A stretch of 64,000 bases of DNA, from positions 62,001 through 126,000 of the forward strand of contig JAAEAF010014560.1 of assembly GCA_011037195.1 (NCBI GenBank), read 5' to 3'. Below the pieces are notes generated by a model, which saw only the letters and a list, made by a program, of their open reading frames with translations, did no database searches and was not told where the DNA came from. How positions within the stretch are numbered: the first letter of the stretch is position 1; the number at the start of each line of letters is the position of its first letter. Source of the stretch: Triatoma infestans (lineage: Eukaryota > Arthropoda > Insecta > Hemiptera > Reduviidae). Positions 45,378 through 55,954 of the stretch are shown piece by piece. Position numbers and translations under genes: made by a program.

Positions 45378-46573
45378 TATAAAGGTTCGTGTGAATGAGA
45401 ACTCATCTATCATGCACATTACGAGTAAAGACGATTTGTTGAAACTGTCATGTAAGCTTGAGGCAAATGAAGTTGAAACCGGTGCTACTTCTCAAAATAA
45501 ACCTGTAACAACGGAAACCATTGAGCAACAGGCAGTAAATAAATCTAGGCGTCATAAAAAGCGATCACCAAAACAGAAAACATCAGGTAGAAAATCAACG
45601 GATTCTTTTTTAGATCGACAGCGAAAGAAATAGTATTAGATAATGACTTATTTCAGGTAAATGATTTAAAAATTGTTTTCTGGAATGCCAAAGGTTTGAA
45701 TGCTTTATATAATTTTGGTCCTAATGAAATCAAATTATTTTTGTCATTTGATGTTGTGTTTGTTAGAAACTTGGTGTTGCAATGAAGAGGTTATGTTACC
45801 GCTGTTTCTTCGTAATTATTCTACATTCAATTACTCGGCTAGTAAACACTATAAAAAAGGTAGAGGCAGTGGGGGAACCATCGTATTAGTTCGTGAGGGC
45901 CTATTTGATAATCTTAGAATTATAAATAAAAGTCAGTACTGGCTCTCTGTCCTTTTAAATTAAAATAATGAATCGTATTATTTGCTCGTGTTATTTGCTC
46001 TAATTACTGGCGCCCTATTCTGGGAGATGCATTTATTATTAATACTTTTAATGTGCACTTAAGTGACCTGATTGTCGAATTTGAATATTCAAATTTAATC
46101 ATAGGAGGCGATTTTAACGCCAGACCTGGCCTTTATAATAATTTAGATGGCGTTATTTTTGCTGGCTATCATTTTAGCTCATGTAGAGTTTCTCTAGACC
46201 ACATATCAGATCGAAGGGGTAAATATTTAGTTGACTTGATGGAAGACAGTGGATTTATTGTGTGTAATGGCAGAAGTCCGTCCGATATGCCCGGCCAATT
46301 TATTTTTTTAAGTGAGAGGGGCTGCAGTTGTATTGATTTATTATGGATTAATTATAACACATTATTAATTAGGAAGGACTTTAAAATTGTAAATGTGGCT
46401 GGTAACTCGGATCATAATTTGTGTTTGTTTACTTTATTCTTTGATAACAATGTCAACTCCCAAGTTCACTCATTGTCAACTACCTCTTATTATTATATAG
46501 ATAGAGTGAATACTGAAAAATGGAATGCTTACATTGAGAATATTGCTACCTCATATAATATTTATGTGAATCA
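45378..46573 (+). mobile_element. LINE segment (ORF1 end plus endonuclease) inserted in a SINE
   Basis: The insert is 1196 bp. It is flanked by CGGCCTTAGCTACCTA (45362-45377) and CGGCCTTCGCTACCTA (46574-46589), which differ at one base. It holds a basic region like a LINE ORF1 C-terminus (45400-45633; KSRRHKKRSPKQKTSGRKS) and an endonuclease, but stops before the reverse transcriptase and has no poly-A or microsatellite tail. Ordinary LINE insertions lose their 5' end, not their 3' end, so this is atypical. Confidence 0.65.
45663..46573 (+). pseudogene. LINE APE-type endonuclease domain, frameshifted
   Basis: Endonuclease that nicks target DNA for LINE insertion. Blocks in order: LKIVFWNAKGLN (start of domain); ETWCCNEEVMLPLFLRNYS in a shifted frame, with the catalytic Glu in ETW; GSGGTIVLVREG; then after another shift NLIIGGDFNARPG (GDFN), DLMEDSGFIVCNGRSPSD, GCSCIDLLWINY and AGNSDHNLCLFTLF (SDH, the catalytic Asp-His). 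All conserved APE-endonuclease motifs are present, but frame shifts near 45755 and 45965 break the protein. The following reverse transcriptase is missing. Confidence 0.75.
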
Positions 46574-46712
46574 CGGCCTTCGCTACCTAAGGCGCTACTA
46601 ACTGTAGCTTCCCATTTTTATCACGATGCTGGGTCAACACCGACTTTGCCCTATGGGATTCGAACCCTGAATTCTCGCACTAGCAACTAGACCAAAGCGT
46701 GAGGACTAACTT
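46574..46712 (-). mobile_element. SINE S2, tRNA-like head part
   Basis: On the minus strand, TTGGTCTAGTTGCTAGTGCG carries the A box and AGGGTTCGAATCCC (about 46656-46669) carries a perfect B box, followed by GTCGGTGTTGACCCAGCATC. These are the internal RNA polymerase III promoter elements of a tRNA-derived SINE. It joins the part at 45244-45377. Confidence 0.75.
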
Positions 46713-47047
46713 ATAGCATAGGATTGCAAAAGAATTTCAGCATGAATTTGATGAATTTATTTTCCCTAACAGATTTGTCTTCGTGCGAATAATTATCTGT
46801 TTCGCTCTTTAGACTATTTGCAAAAAAAAGAAAAGAATTGATGAAGGAACAATTTCAGTTTTAGTTCTCATTCTTGGACTGGGAATTTTATAAATATCCA
46901 AAACATAATGGTTTCTCGACAATCTACAGACCGATTGAAATTGTTTACATCAAAAATATAAAACATTCTAAATTTAGAAGCATCTTATATTATCTGATAT
47001 TTGGCATAACAAAAATGGATTTCATGTGTGTATGTCACGTGTCCACC
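46713..47047. other. Non-coding AT-rich spacer
   Basis: Nothing recognised. Confidence 0.5.
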
Positions 47048-47690
47048 TTTTTTTTTTAATTTCTCTTATTTATCCTGTGTCTCGAACATGGCCGCCTCGG
47101 CTAATCCATTTTTAGCAACCCAGTACAGAAAGACGCTTTCGTTTGTCCATGTTCTTATGTTCTGTAATGCAAGGCATTCATTCCCTGCTCCTATCTTCAA
47201 GAGAAGCCACAGGCGCTGATTTTATGTAGTTGGCTCTTGAAATAGTCATGACCTGTGGTCATTCTAAACAGAGCCACAGCACTTTGTCGGCATGTCCGCA
47301 GGAATTTGGCTATAAGCTTCCAGCAGAGTGGCCCATCTTTTGCCTTCGACAAATATTCTTACCACAGGCGTTGTTTCTTACATATTCACCTCTTTCTTCA
47401 CTTTGAGGTAACTCTGTGGAGCGTCCGGTACTTTTGGGACACCTAGCTTTGCTATCTTGTTGGCTTGGTCGTTACCATACAGTCCACAATGCGCGGAGGT
47501 ATCCACTGGAAAACATCAATGGAGAATCAGCCTTTCGACCAGATTTTTGCATTCTAAAAATCTCTCCAGTTATAACATTGTCCGGATCTGTGATTGCAGT
47601 AATGGCTGCTCGAGTGTTAACGAACGTTACGATGTTCCTTATCTCGATACAGAACGTCAAGCGCTAACAGTGTAGTAATTACTTCCATCC
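47048..47690 (-). pseudogene. RNase H domain and 3' end of a LINE, broken
   Basis: Minus strand. FVNTRAAITAITDPDNVITG (47640-47560) corresponds to the RNase H block with the second acidic residue, here changed (FVNT where an Asp is expected). AHCGLYGNDQANKIAKLGVP (47500-47440) is the last RNase H block with its conserved Asn and Asp. MTTGHDYFKSQLHKI (47250-47205) is the start of the C-terminal zinc-like region. The 3' end is a poly-A run (plus-strand T-run at 47048-47059). Frame changes near 47470 and 47350 break it. It differs from the RNase H LINEs at 9061 and 50990. Confidence 0.6.
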
Positions 47691-47837
47691 AATTTGCCCA
47701 GCAAGGACTGAAACTTGAAAAGGTGCCTAATAAACTTTTCTATATTCCGGATAAATGTCTGCAAAAATTATTTAAAAAAAAAAAGAAGGTAAAACATAAA
47801 TATAAACAATGGCGCTGTTGTTAATAAAAAAAAAAAA

Positions 47838-47990
47838 ATATTAGTTGGCTGGGGCCAAAGAGCATTTAACTCTCTACGTTTCCTTATCAGAATTTTCTTC
47901 CTGAGGAAGTACTTCAAAGCCGTCCGAAACGTCGATAGAATAAATTTTTAAAGTTTAAAAGTTTTTTTTCTTTGGCCCCAGCCTACCAAA
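47838..47990. mobile_element. Short fold-back element with GAAACGTC motif
   Basis: Inverted ends GTTGGCTGGGGCCAAAGA (47843-47860) and TCTTTGGCCCCAGCCTAC (about 47970-47987). Inside, CTGAGGA (47901-47907) is followed by a run of paired text and CCGTCCGAAACGTCGATAGA (to 47939), again in hammerhead order. Stem II is poorly paired, so it is a decayed motif. Confidence 0.55.
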
Positions 47991-48371
47991 CATTTTGCTT
48001 GTTTAAAGAAAAAAAAATAAGCCTGCAAATCAAGTAATTGGCGCCCACTTCACTCCAAGGTATTGCATATTGCATACTTTGGGAATTAAGGGGCAGTATT
48101 TTTTATTTTTTTATAAATTATTACTTTCTCTTCTTTATTTTAGTAAATTAAATCACCCCTTTTTGGATAAAATTAGTAATTAATTTAGGCCTAAAATAGT
48201 TTTAAAGTTGAATACTTTAAAATAGTTTTAAATTGAATACCGTCAGCTGTTACTAAATCATAGGATCATAATATATAAATATCTATTGCCTATTACTCAC
48301 ATTCATCTATTTTTTTCAAAAAATTTGTTAGGAACTGTTATAAATTCGGTATTGTTAGGAGGATTTCTTAA
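47991..48371. other. Non-coding AT-rich DNA
   Basis: Nothing recognised. Confidence 0.5.
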
Positions 48372-49323
48372 AGTGGCCCCTACACGGTCGATAATGTTGA
48401 CGATATCAGTATTGACAATACAATCATCAATCCTCGTGCTAACCAGCCTCAATATTTCACTACCTTACACGATCAATATTATTGTCCAATACATTTGCTC
48501 AGTACTTACTACTTCTGCCACTAGGAGAGTGAATCTACGTGGTTTTACTCGGTTATTTGCTGGTTTTTTCCCTACCAAAATATGAATAATCGTACAAAAG
48601 CTTGCATAGTTATTATTTTGGCGCATGGCACTACTCGTCAGTGAAACGCAAACACTGGATGAAAGAATGATTGAAGAAGAAAGATGAATATTCTCATTTA
48701 GTACTTTTGAAGGAAATCAGCCTCTGCGATGTTGAAGATTTCAAGAACTACTTTCGAATGGATGAACCTACCTTTAACAGACTCTTACAGATGGTTGAAC
48801 AACCATTTTTGAAAAGACAGGACAGAAATATGAGAGAAAGTATAAGTGTTAGGAAAAGATTAGCCTTAACACTGAGGTACTTGGGGCCCCGGGAAAAAAT
48901 TTTGAAGACTTGAAGTTTTCATTCATAAGGCCCCCAATAACTATCAGCAAAGCTGTAATAGAAACTTGTGAAACCTTTATATACATATGTCCTGTAAGAC
49001 TTTAAAAAAATTACAATCACCTTTAAAAAATGTATGATTAAAGTTTTATTTTAATACACGAATCTTTGTAAGTTATTGTATCACTGTTGTTGAGGTTAGT
49101 TTCAACGTTGTATAAATCTACTGAACTGAGTATTGATAAAAATATTGGCGCCGCCCCTACACGGTCAATATTATTGTCAATATCCCCTCCAGATTCAGTA
49201 TGATACAAGAAAATCTGAAAATCCGGATTTCCATCAATACAATTTTTTCACCTTAGACGGTCAATATTATTGTCAATACGCTAATAAGGTAGTGTCAATA
49301 TTATTGAGTGTGCAGGGGCCGCT
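48372..49323 (+). mobile_element. PIF/Harbinger-type element with transposase fragment
   Basis: Left end AGTGGCCCCTACACGGTCGA and right end TGTGCAGGGGCCGCT, flanked by TAA at 48369-48371 and 49324-49326. Subterminal text repeats CAATATTATTGTC. Only the start of the transposase remains. Near the right end a second, shorter unit (about 49148-49323) begins with its own GCCCCTACACGGTCAATAT end, either a nested MITE or a duplicated terminus. Confidence 0.75.
48640..49002 (+). pseudogene. PIF/Harbinger transposase N-terminal fragment
   Basis: N-terminal part of a Harbinger transposase: SVKRKHWMKE, a stop TGA where Trp is usual, LKKKDEYSHLVLLKEI, CDVEDFKNYFRMDEPTFNRL, RNMRESISVRKRLALTLRYL. After a frame shift in GGGGCCCCGG at 48885-48894 it goes on as FEDLKFSFIRPPITISKAVI, ETCETFIYICPV, then stops. 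The catalytic DDE region is completely missing, so it is inactive. It matches the partner protein type at 44608-44937, which is on a separate element with the same ends. Confidence 0.75.
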
Positions 49324-49637
49324 TAAGAGTATTACTAAAATATGTAATTTATTTAACATAATCAAAATCTCAATAAAATATAATTAGAAAATTAGCATAC
49401 AAAATATTAATTCAGGATGCTTGCATAACTTTTAACATATTATTTACGAATATACAACAACAATTTAAATAGTGTTTCTCTTCAATCTTCAAAATATTTA
49501 TTAAATATTGTCAATTACCCATTTGTTTTAATTAATTTCAATAACTATAATTATTTAAAAGAAAGAATGCAAAACAAAACAATATTTGGAATAAAACACA
49601 CAGTCGTCTTTCTCATATTTGCATTTATAATTGTGAT

Positions 49638-49866
49638 ACTTGCGGGTGTTGGTGTAGTGGTTATGAGCATGGACTTGTAAGTGGGAGGACCCCAGTTCGA
49701 GTCCAGCGTATAACTGCTAAATTTTATATTTGTTTAAAAAATGTTAATAGTAAAGTAGGTGCTTCCGCCCCCGTCCACGACACACCTAATTTGGTAGTTG
49801 GACGTTAAGACCGCCTGAAAAAATAGGCATTACTTTACTTTACTTTACTTACTTTACTTTTATTTC
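49638..49866 (+). mobile_element. tRNA-derived SINE, family S3
   Basis: The head GTTGGTGTAGTGGTTATGAG carries an A box and CAGTTCGAGTCC (49692-49703) a B box at the correct spacing of about 35-40 bp. The body (CCGCCCCCGTCCACGACACA, TTGGTAGTTGGACGTTAAGA) is unrelated to tRNA. The tail is a CTTTA-type microsatellite (about 49830-49862). Confidence 0.7.
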
Positions 49867-50989
49867 TTTAATCTTGGTTTTTACCAAATTTTTATTTGGC
49901 CATATTTTTACTAGGATATCTGTGTCGAGTTGTAGGACCTATCTAGAGTGAGATCTATCTTCTCACTCTACGTATGTTTTTACCAATGCCAAACGTATGT
50001 TTTTATTAAAACATACATATGGCAATTTCATCTTGAATCTAACCTTTCAGAAAGATGGCGTTAAAGTCAAACACTATATTCTAAATATATGTAAATATAA
50101 AACAAACTAAAATTTAATTCATTATTAACGCTCTATAAATTATTGAAATTTCAATTTAAAAACTTTCTTCCTTTTTAGATTCCGGCAAACCAGCACATCA
50201 TAAGAGACCTTGATTAATGTTAGTGAGGTAGCTAGAAAGATAGTGAGAGTTGTGCCTAAGGAATTCAAGATAATATGGTGTAAATTATTTGTACAAATAT
50301 TTATTTATAAAAAGTAAACACTACTTTATGGTATATGGATACGCTACTTGCATACTCTAGCACAACACTTTCATAATTATGCATTCTTTACTAATTATAG
50401 TAGATTCTTTTAAAAATTCATGTTGACCTAAAGATTGTATTCTGCCTTTTTTTTTTTACAGCATAATAAGGAGTCATAATTTTGTGTCATCGTGGATAAG
50501 AAAATAATAATTGAAAATGTGTTTGTTATCTATTATTTTCGCTTTACCATTGTACTGGGAATTCCATGTTCCTTTTAGTTTGTTGAAATAAGTATAATGT
50601 CATTCAGAATAGAAAATTGATGATTTTGTCAAATACACTATATATGTTGATGTTTGATCTGCTTCATTCAGCAAATATATAAGTTGAAAAAAAAAGTTTA
50701 GTTAGTTGGATATTCCGTGAAGATTAACTGGGGACATTATATAGTGGTTTCCTTGACACAGAAATAGCCGAGGGATCTAAGGAATATATAAAACTGGCCA
50801 TTTCAAATCCAAGGGTACGATAAAGCTTCAATGTTCCGGATATAATGTGTAGTTTTCCACAAGCTTGCTTGTAGTACTATACTAGCAATGCTATATCAAT
50901 TATGACTTGGAAGATCTCAGTTAATCTACTGTAAAGTATGATTATGGATCCGAGTAAGCTAAACCCGAACAATTGCATAGAATGTTACC
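49867..50989. other. Non-coding AT-rich DNA
   Basis: No gene or named repeat recognised. Confidence 0.5.
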
Positions 50990-52175
50990 CGTGTGGGACT
51001 TATTATTATTATTCGCAGAAGGGGAGGGCAAACCCTACGCTATCCAAAGCCTCCCAGGGCCCATATAGCTACCCCTAAAGAATAACAACCACTGGGACTA
51101 GAATGAAAATCCAGGCCCAGGTTTTAACCATCTAAGTTTCACCACAGACCGAACAAATCGGACCAAAACCTTATAAGGGCACAGCTTAAGATCCTCTACC
51201 GATATCCTATTCCGGCCGAAGGTCCTAAACCTAATCTCCTCACAACCCAAACAATTCGTCATCAGATGCATGGGTGTTTCCTCCTCAGTTTCACTAACTC
51301 TACAAAAGGGGTCAGGCACAAGTCCCATTATATAGAGATGTCTCCTTAAACCACAATGCCCAGTGAGGAATCCAACCAGATACCTGAGGGAGGTCCGTGA
51401 AAGACATCGCACCCCACTACTCAAAGCTCCGTCCGGGCCCCCAATGAGCATTTTAGACGGCCGACAACCCACTGCACTCATCCATAAGGATGAGTGCTGT
51501 GAGGTCATCCACGTCTGAAAGCCCGACAAACATGTGCCAGAAGACACACCAACAGCAGGCTCTGGACCAATGAAGGGGAGAGAGGCACCTAATTTGGCAA
51601 ACCTATCCACCTCCTCATTCCCAAAGATTCCCATATGACCTGGAACCCAGACCAGAAGCACAACCTTTAATGAAGAAAGATCTTCCAGTCTTCTAGAACA
51701 TTCCAACACCAATCTGGAAGTGAAGACACATGATTAAGCGCCTTCAACGCAGCCTGGGTATCCGAGCAGATACAAACACCTTTTAAATTAGTGTTACGCA
51801 CCCTCTCATCCAAAATACAGCAAAGAATTGCATAAACCCAGCGGAAAACGGTGGCCCACTCACCAAGAGGCGCTACCAAATGGTCTCCCGTCTCAAAATA
51901 GACGGCAGCCCCAGACCTACCATCCATCCTGGAACCGTCCGTGTAGCATCGGAGATAATTCTCAGGAATCACACCAGACGGACCCAGGGTTAACCAATCT
52001 TCCCTAGAAGGCAACCTAATCCTGTAGGAATGACCAAAAACAAAAGTCTTCAAATTCCTATCAGAAGGGAAACTTGTAATAGGAATCCTTAAAAGCATCT
52101 CACGATAAATGGTAGAATGACCATATCGCTTACCCTGCCGAAAACCTGCCTGTTTAATTCTACGTGTGGGACTTA
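50990..52175 (-). mobile_element. 5'-truncated I-type LINE with 13-bp target duplication
   Basis: Flanked by CGTGTGGGACTTA at 50990-51002 and 52163-52175. The 3' end on the minus strand is a TAA repeat (plus-strand TTATTATTATTATT at 51000-51013), the tail type of I-clade elements. The body carries the RNase H and C-terminal region of ORF2. Two further copies of the same family lie at 52683-53054 and 58178-58679. Confidence 0.85.
51098..52162 (-). pseudogene. I-type LINE ORF2: RNase H and C-terminal Cys/His region, one frame shift
   Basis: Minus strand, open from the truncation at 52162 (KQAGFRQGKRYGHSTIYREM) to the stop near 51098. RNase H blocks: CYTDGSRMDGRSGAAVYF (first Asp); ATVFRWVYAI, where the second acidic residue expected in a FQAEVYAI-type block has been lost with one codon; CICSDTQAALKAL (third); LVWVPGHMGIFGNEEVDRFA (final His/Asn/Asp block). 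A frame shift lies near 51690-51710. The C-terminus reads YLVGFLTGHCGLRRHLYIMG, then CRVSETEEETPMHLMTNC, a Cys/His motif in which one Cys is now Ser (the copy at 58190 keeps it), and ends GPGFSF. Confidence 0.8.
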
Positions 52176-52682
52176 CGCATCATATTTGATCGAGAACTGA
52201 GCATTGAAAAGAATTTCCTGATTGTTTTTAATTTTTTTTCTCAGTTTACAACAAATGATGATTCTTTAATATTTTTGTGCGAATTAGAAACAAAAATGAA
52301 AAGTTACAAAACATTTTTCCTAGTGCACCTAGAAACTACCGATCCATTCTCAACGTCCCGTTATGATGGAAACACAATTGATTATCTCGAAATCATCTGC
52401 TTGAATATAATCTAAACTTAAAACTAAACCTTGGCGGTGATTAGCTTTACAACAGATCATGAAGAGTAAAGACCTCCCTGATGGCGATATTTGTAGCGGG
52501 GATTGTAGCCAAGATTCGCCGAGGTTCTCTTCGCCACATAGTTATTGCCTTTGCTATTTGGTTTGCTGTTGTGGCTCCCTACCTTTTTCCCACAATACTA
52601 GGAGCAATATCACAGTAAAGCAATTGACGATATTTTCACCAATTGCAATAGTTTTCCTAGCAATTAAATTATTTTTCAATGC
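52176..52682. other. Non-coding, possibly a distant SINE relic
   Basis: No clear gene. The block at about 52462-52565 (CCTGATGGCGATATTTGTAG, GCCTTTGCTATTTGG) weakly resembles the S2 body. Two open frames lack recognised domains. Confidence 0.35.
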
Positions 52683-53054
52683 TCTCATAAACAAAAAAAA
52701 GGAGACACCTCTATACAATGGGACTCATGCCTGATTCCCTTTTGTAGAGTTTGTGAGACGGAGGAGGAAACACCCTTGCATGTGATGACGGATTGTTTGG
52801 GCTGTGAGGAGATTAGGTTTAGGACCTTCGGCCGGAATAGGATATCGGTAGAGGATCTAAGCTATGTCCTTTTAAGGTTTTGGTCCGATTTGTTCGGTCT
52901 GTGGTGAAACTTAGATGGGTAATACCTGGCCTGGACTTTTGTTCCAGACCAGTAGTTGTTATTCCTTAGGGGTAGCTATATGGGCCAGGGAGGCTTTGGA
53001 TAGCGTAGGATTTTGCCCTCCCCTTCTTTGAATAATAAATAATCATCTCATAAA
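52683..53054 (+). mobile_element. I-type LINE 3' fragment with 9-bp target duplication
   Basis: Flanked by TCTCATAAA at 52683-52691 and 53046-53054. The body starts after a short A-run with GGAGACACCTCTATACAATG and matches the last 350 bp of 50990-52175 and 58178-58679. The text includes CRVCETEEETPLHVMT-like coding and the shared 3' untranslated part GGGGTAGCTATATGGGCC. The tail is GAATAATAAATAATC. The short CAAAAAAAA between the left duplication and homology is extra 5' sequence. Confidence 0.75.
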
Positions 53055-53611
53055 ATATGTCTGTGCGTAATAATCCTTTTGCACCGTAGTGATCTCAATC
53101 AGTTTTAACGAGAGAAATGCCAATTTTAAAGCATGTTTTATTATTCAATTTTCTTTTAATGTTTTCCATTATAAACAATTTTTTTTCCTTTAATAAGATC
53201 ATAAAAGCACAAATGTTAGATTCTGTAACTTTTGTCACACTTATAATGATGGGACCGTTAGTTATCATGATTTTCAAATTAAAAAAAAAAGGAAAAATTA
53301 CTAATTATAATCAAATTATTGTAAATGATGCATGTTTATTACCACCAAGAAACCTTGGTAGGTCAATTCAAAGCCCAACCCGATTGAACCACAAGATCAG
53401 TAAATAGAATTAGCTATTTCAGTCTCTATTGCCGAAATGTTTTTTCTAGTTTTTGTTTACACTTCAGAATATTCATCTATTTTGAGAATTCCGAGTTGGA
53501 AAAATTCAAATTACGAGTAAATATAGTTACGATTTTTTTTAAATTTTATTGTACATGTAAATTTTCATGAGCAATGAGTCAACATTTTTTGTGTGGAAAT
53601 ATTACAATATC
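53055..53611. other. Non-coding AT-rich DNA
   Basis: Nothing recognised; open frames on both strands at 53095-53407 overlap each other. Confidence 0.5.
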
Positions 53612-53658
53612 ATGTATAATATCAGAGACATTTTCCGTGGTAACCTGCTTCATTTTGT

Positions 53659-53700
53659 GGTCATCGACCGGTTTCGGGCGTTCGCCCATCTTCAGGATGC
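53659..53700 (-). ncRNA. Hammerhead-like ribozyme motif, family-i consensus
   Basis: Minus strand 5' to 3': GCATC, CTGAAGA, TGGGCGAACGCCC, GAAACCGGTC, GATGACC. Stem I is CATC with GATG, stem II is GGGC with GCCC around a GAAC loop, and stem III is the self-complementary ACCGGT. A stem this short would be stable mainly when two copies pair, as proposed for minimal hammerheads. All invariant core bases are present. Expected cleavage is after GTC. Confidence 0.7.
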
Positions 53701-53800
53701 GTTTTTCAGACAGTGTGGCAACACAGACTTGCACAGAGGAAATTCAGTTTTACACACTCTATGTGAGCTTCTTTTACACAGAGTAATTAGCTTTACTGTG

Positions 53801-53822
53801 GACCCGAAACCGGTCGATGACC
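53801..53822 (+). ncRNA. Partial hammerhead-like motif
   Basis: GACCCGAAACCGGTCGATGA keeps the 3' half (GAAA, stem III, GTC, stem I strand), but the CTGAAGA box and most of stem II are deleted. Confidence 0.55.
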
Positions 53823-53915
53823 ACAAAATGAAGCTACCACGGAAAATGTCTCTGATGCTTTCCAGCTCTGCGGAACCAACCACCACAACAATCATGTATA
53901 GTAGTTTTGCAGTAG

Positions 53916-54793
53916 CATCGCTTGCATCACTAAAATAGTTCTGCAAACAATTTAAATTCCTTTATTATTAACTAATGGATAGTTGTACACAATATGTAGA
54001 TAAATGTTCCAGTTATAGTTATCAAGCTTTATGTTAATGAATACAACCTATAATTTTATAACAATAATGTTTAATGTACGAGCATAATCTACTCATTTCT
54101 TTTAGCTACTTAACCTCACCTGATGACATTTCGTGTTTTTCTGAACGCGCCCCCAAGAGGTCGACGGTGAAAGGTCTTACAAAAGAAAGGTCATATAACC
54201 ACTCCTTTTTCTTGAAGAATCTTCTTCACTTTGTTGTTTTTTTTTCTTTTTCTATAAGAAACAAGATTTTTATTTTTTTTTATTTTGTGACTCCATCATC
54301 TTTATCAATAACAGAAAAGTATGCAGGAAATGACTGTGAACACGTGACTGATTCCTCTTTGCTCTTTAAGTTATTGATTTTTACTGTGCAAGCGTTCTAC
54401 AAAAAAAAAAAAAACACACCTCCTTTTATTATCTTAAAATTATGAAATGAATAGTAGAGAAGTTTATGTAAAAAAATTTGTAATTAGCATAATTATATTA
54501 AAGCTGACATAAAAAATTTCTTACTTGTGCAATTTGACTTGTGCAATTACATTAAGTGCATCATAGTAATATTTCAATTTTTCAGCTCAGAATAAAATGA
54601 ATTATGTTTTTTTATGTTAAAATTTTCAGAAATTAATCAGGTTAAGTAACTACATCGCTTTGGAAAATTTTGTATGTGCTTCAAAATCTTAATTCTCTTT
54701 TTTTTATTGAAATACAATATATATATATAAAATATAAACAATTAATTATTAAAAAACTAAATACTTGAATAAAACTGCTTTGCATTGCCCCCG
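53916..54793. other. Non-coding AT-rich DNA
   Basis: No recognised gene. A 123-codon plus-strand open frame at 54074-54445 is low complexity and has no domain I recognise. Confidence 0.45.
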
Positions 54794-54946
54794 CTTTTTT
54801 TTCTGTTTAATTTAAGGCGCGTCAATATCTATGGTCATTGGCTCCCGGAGCATTCTGAGTGCCCAGCCGGACAGGAAGAGAAAATCTAAGGGCAGCACAG
54901 CTGGACTCGAACCCGGGACCACTGAGTTAATCCTTTCTCTGTATTG
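54794..54946 (-). mobile_element. SINE S1 copy with internal deletion
   Basis: Plus-strand T-run, AATTTAAGGCGCGTCAATAT, ATGGTCATTGGCTCCCGGAG, GGAAGAGAAAATCTAAGGGC and CAGCTGGACTCGAACCCGGG (inverse of a B box). About 50 bp of the body are missing relative to 59532-59772. Confidence 0.7.
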
Positions 54947-55141
54947 CTTTTATTGTTCCACAAGATTTTCAATTTTCTAAATAGCCTACATTATAACTTA
55001 AAGGGATTTTGTTAAAAATTGACTTTTTAATTTATTTATTGATATTTACACCTGTTATAAGCTTAACAATAATAAATTTATTAATTGTGGATAATTAATA
55101 GAAACGGGAGCGGAGAAGTCACTCAGTAGTAACACTCCGAT

Positions 55142-55830
55142 TTACTCAGTAAGTAGATCACGAGGCCGCTGACGTTTCAGTTTCGTGTAGAATTTATAGG
55201 GTTTGTGAGGGACGTGCAAGTTCACGGACAAGAGGTTTGACATGAGTGGATAAACTGTTGTGAAATTTGTTGTAACGGAATAGGATTTCTTGACGGACGT
55301 ATGGTATATATTTAAATCTGTATGGATTGTATGATTGGAGACAAAGAATGTAGCTGAAACGATTTTGCGGGTGATTTTAGATTGAAGGGTTTGGATACGA
55401 TTATAATTAGAACCCCACAGTCCTGCACCGTAAGTCCAAATAGGTTTAAATATGACTTTATAGATTAGAAATTTGTTAGTAAGTGTTAGGTTAGATCGTT
55501 TACCAAGTAATCGTATCAGCATTTTGTAACGTTGAAGTAGTGCCTGTCGTTTGAGTCTGGTATGTGGATTCCAGATGAGGCGTCGGTCCAAGTATAGTCC
55601 TAAGTAGCGAACTTTCTGTACTGGGGGTGAGGCGACATTGTCATAATAAACGGGAGCAGCAGTGAGTCGTCGGAGAGTGAAAGAAATGGTTTGGCTCTTT
55701 TCAGCACTAATTTTGATTCCCCATTTGTTGAAGTGAATTCAAGTGCGCCTGTAGATTGCGAGTTGCTATTACGGGATCTTTATGTGTAGTAAGAATGGCG
55801 ATATCATGGCGATGTAATTGACTTAAAAAA
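55142..55830 (-). pseudogene. Jockey-clade LINE C-terminus (left part of a split copy)
   Basis: Minus strand. NKWGIKISAEKSQTISFTLR (about 55730-55665), then VRYLGLYLDRRLIWNPHTRL, KRSNLTLTNKFLIYKVIFKP, IWTYGAGLWGS, FVSNHTIHTDLNIYH and RQRPRDLLTE before the stop at 55142. The last 149 codons are open. At the upstream edge (55830-55790) the text DIAILTTHKDP follows the catalytic box position. The missing upstream part is at 57585-57832. Confidence 0.75.
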
Positions 55831-55954
55831 AAAAATTGTATAATATGATTTATTATGTCAAAAAGATTTGTTGAAAATTCCATGTAATCCCTAAAAAGAA
55901 TAGAAATTATAACAATTAGTGATTAATGTTTATTTACAGTATCATTTATCAATC

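Larger units (their letters stand above)
53612..53915. mobile_element. Fold-back element with hammerhead-like ribozyme (family i, best conserved)
   Basis: Left arm 53612-53745 (minus sense) and right arm about 53765-53915 (plus sense). The right arm retains the complete terminus: CATGAAGCTACCACGG-like text, then GTCTCTGATGCTTTCCAGCT, CTGCGGAACCAACCACCACA. The left arm carries the full ribozyme motif. The right arm lacks the CTGAAGA box but keeps CCCGAAACCGGTCGATGACC. Confidence 0.75.

Noticed and set aside
49638..49720. Possible functional tRNA gene
   Set aside because: A and B boxes are present, but acceptor-stem pairing is not convincing and a SINE body and microsatellite tail follow.
54074..54445. 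123-codon plus-strand open frame
   Set aside because: Rich in Phe, Ser, Lys and Ile from T/A runs, with no domain or signal peptide pattern I could support.
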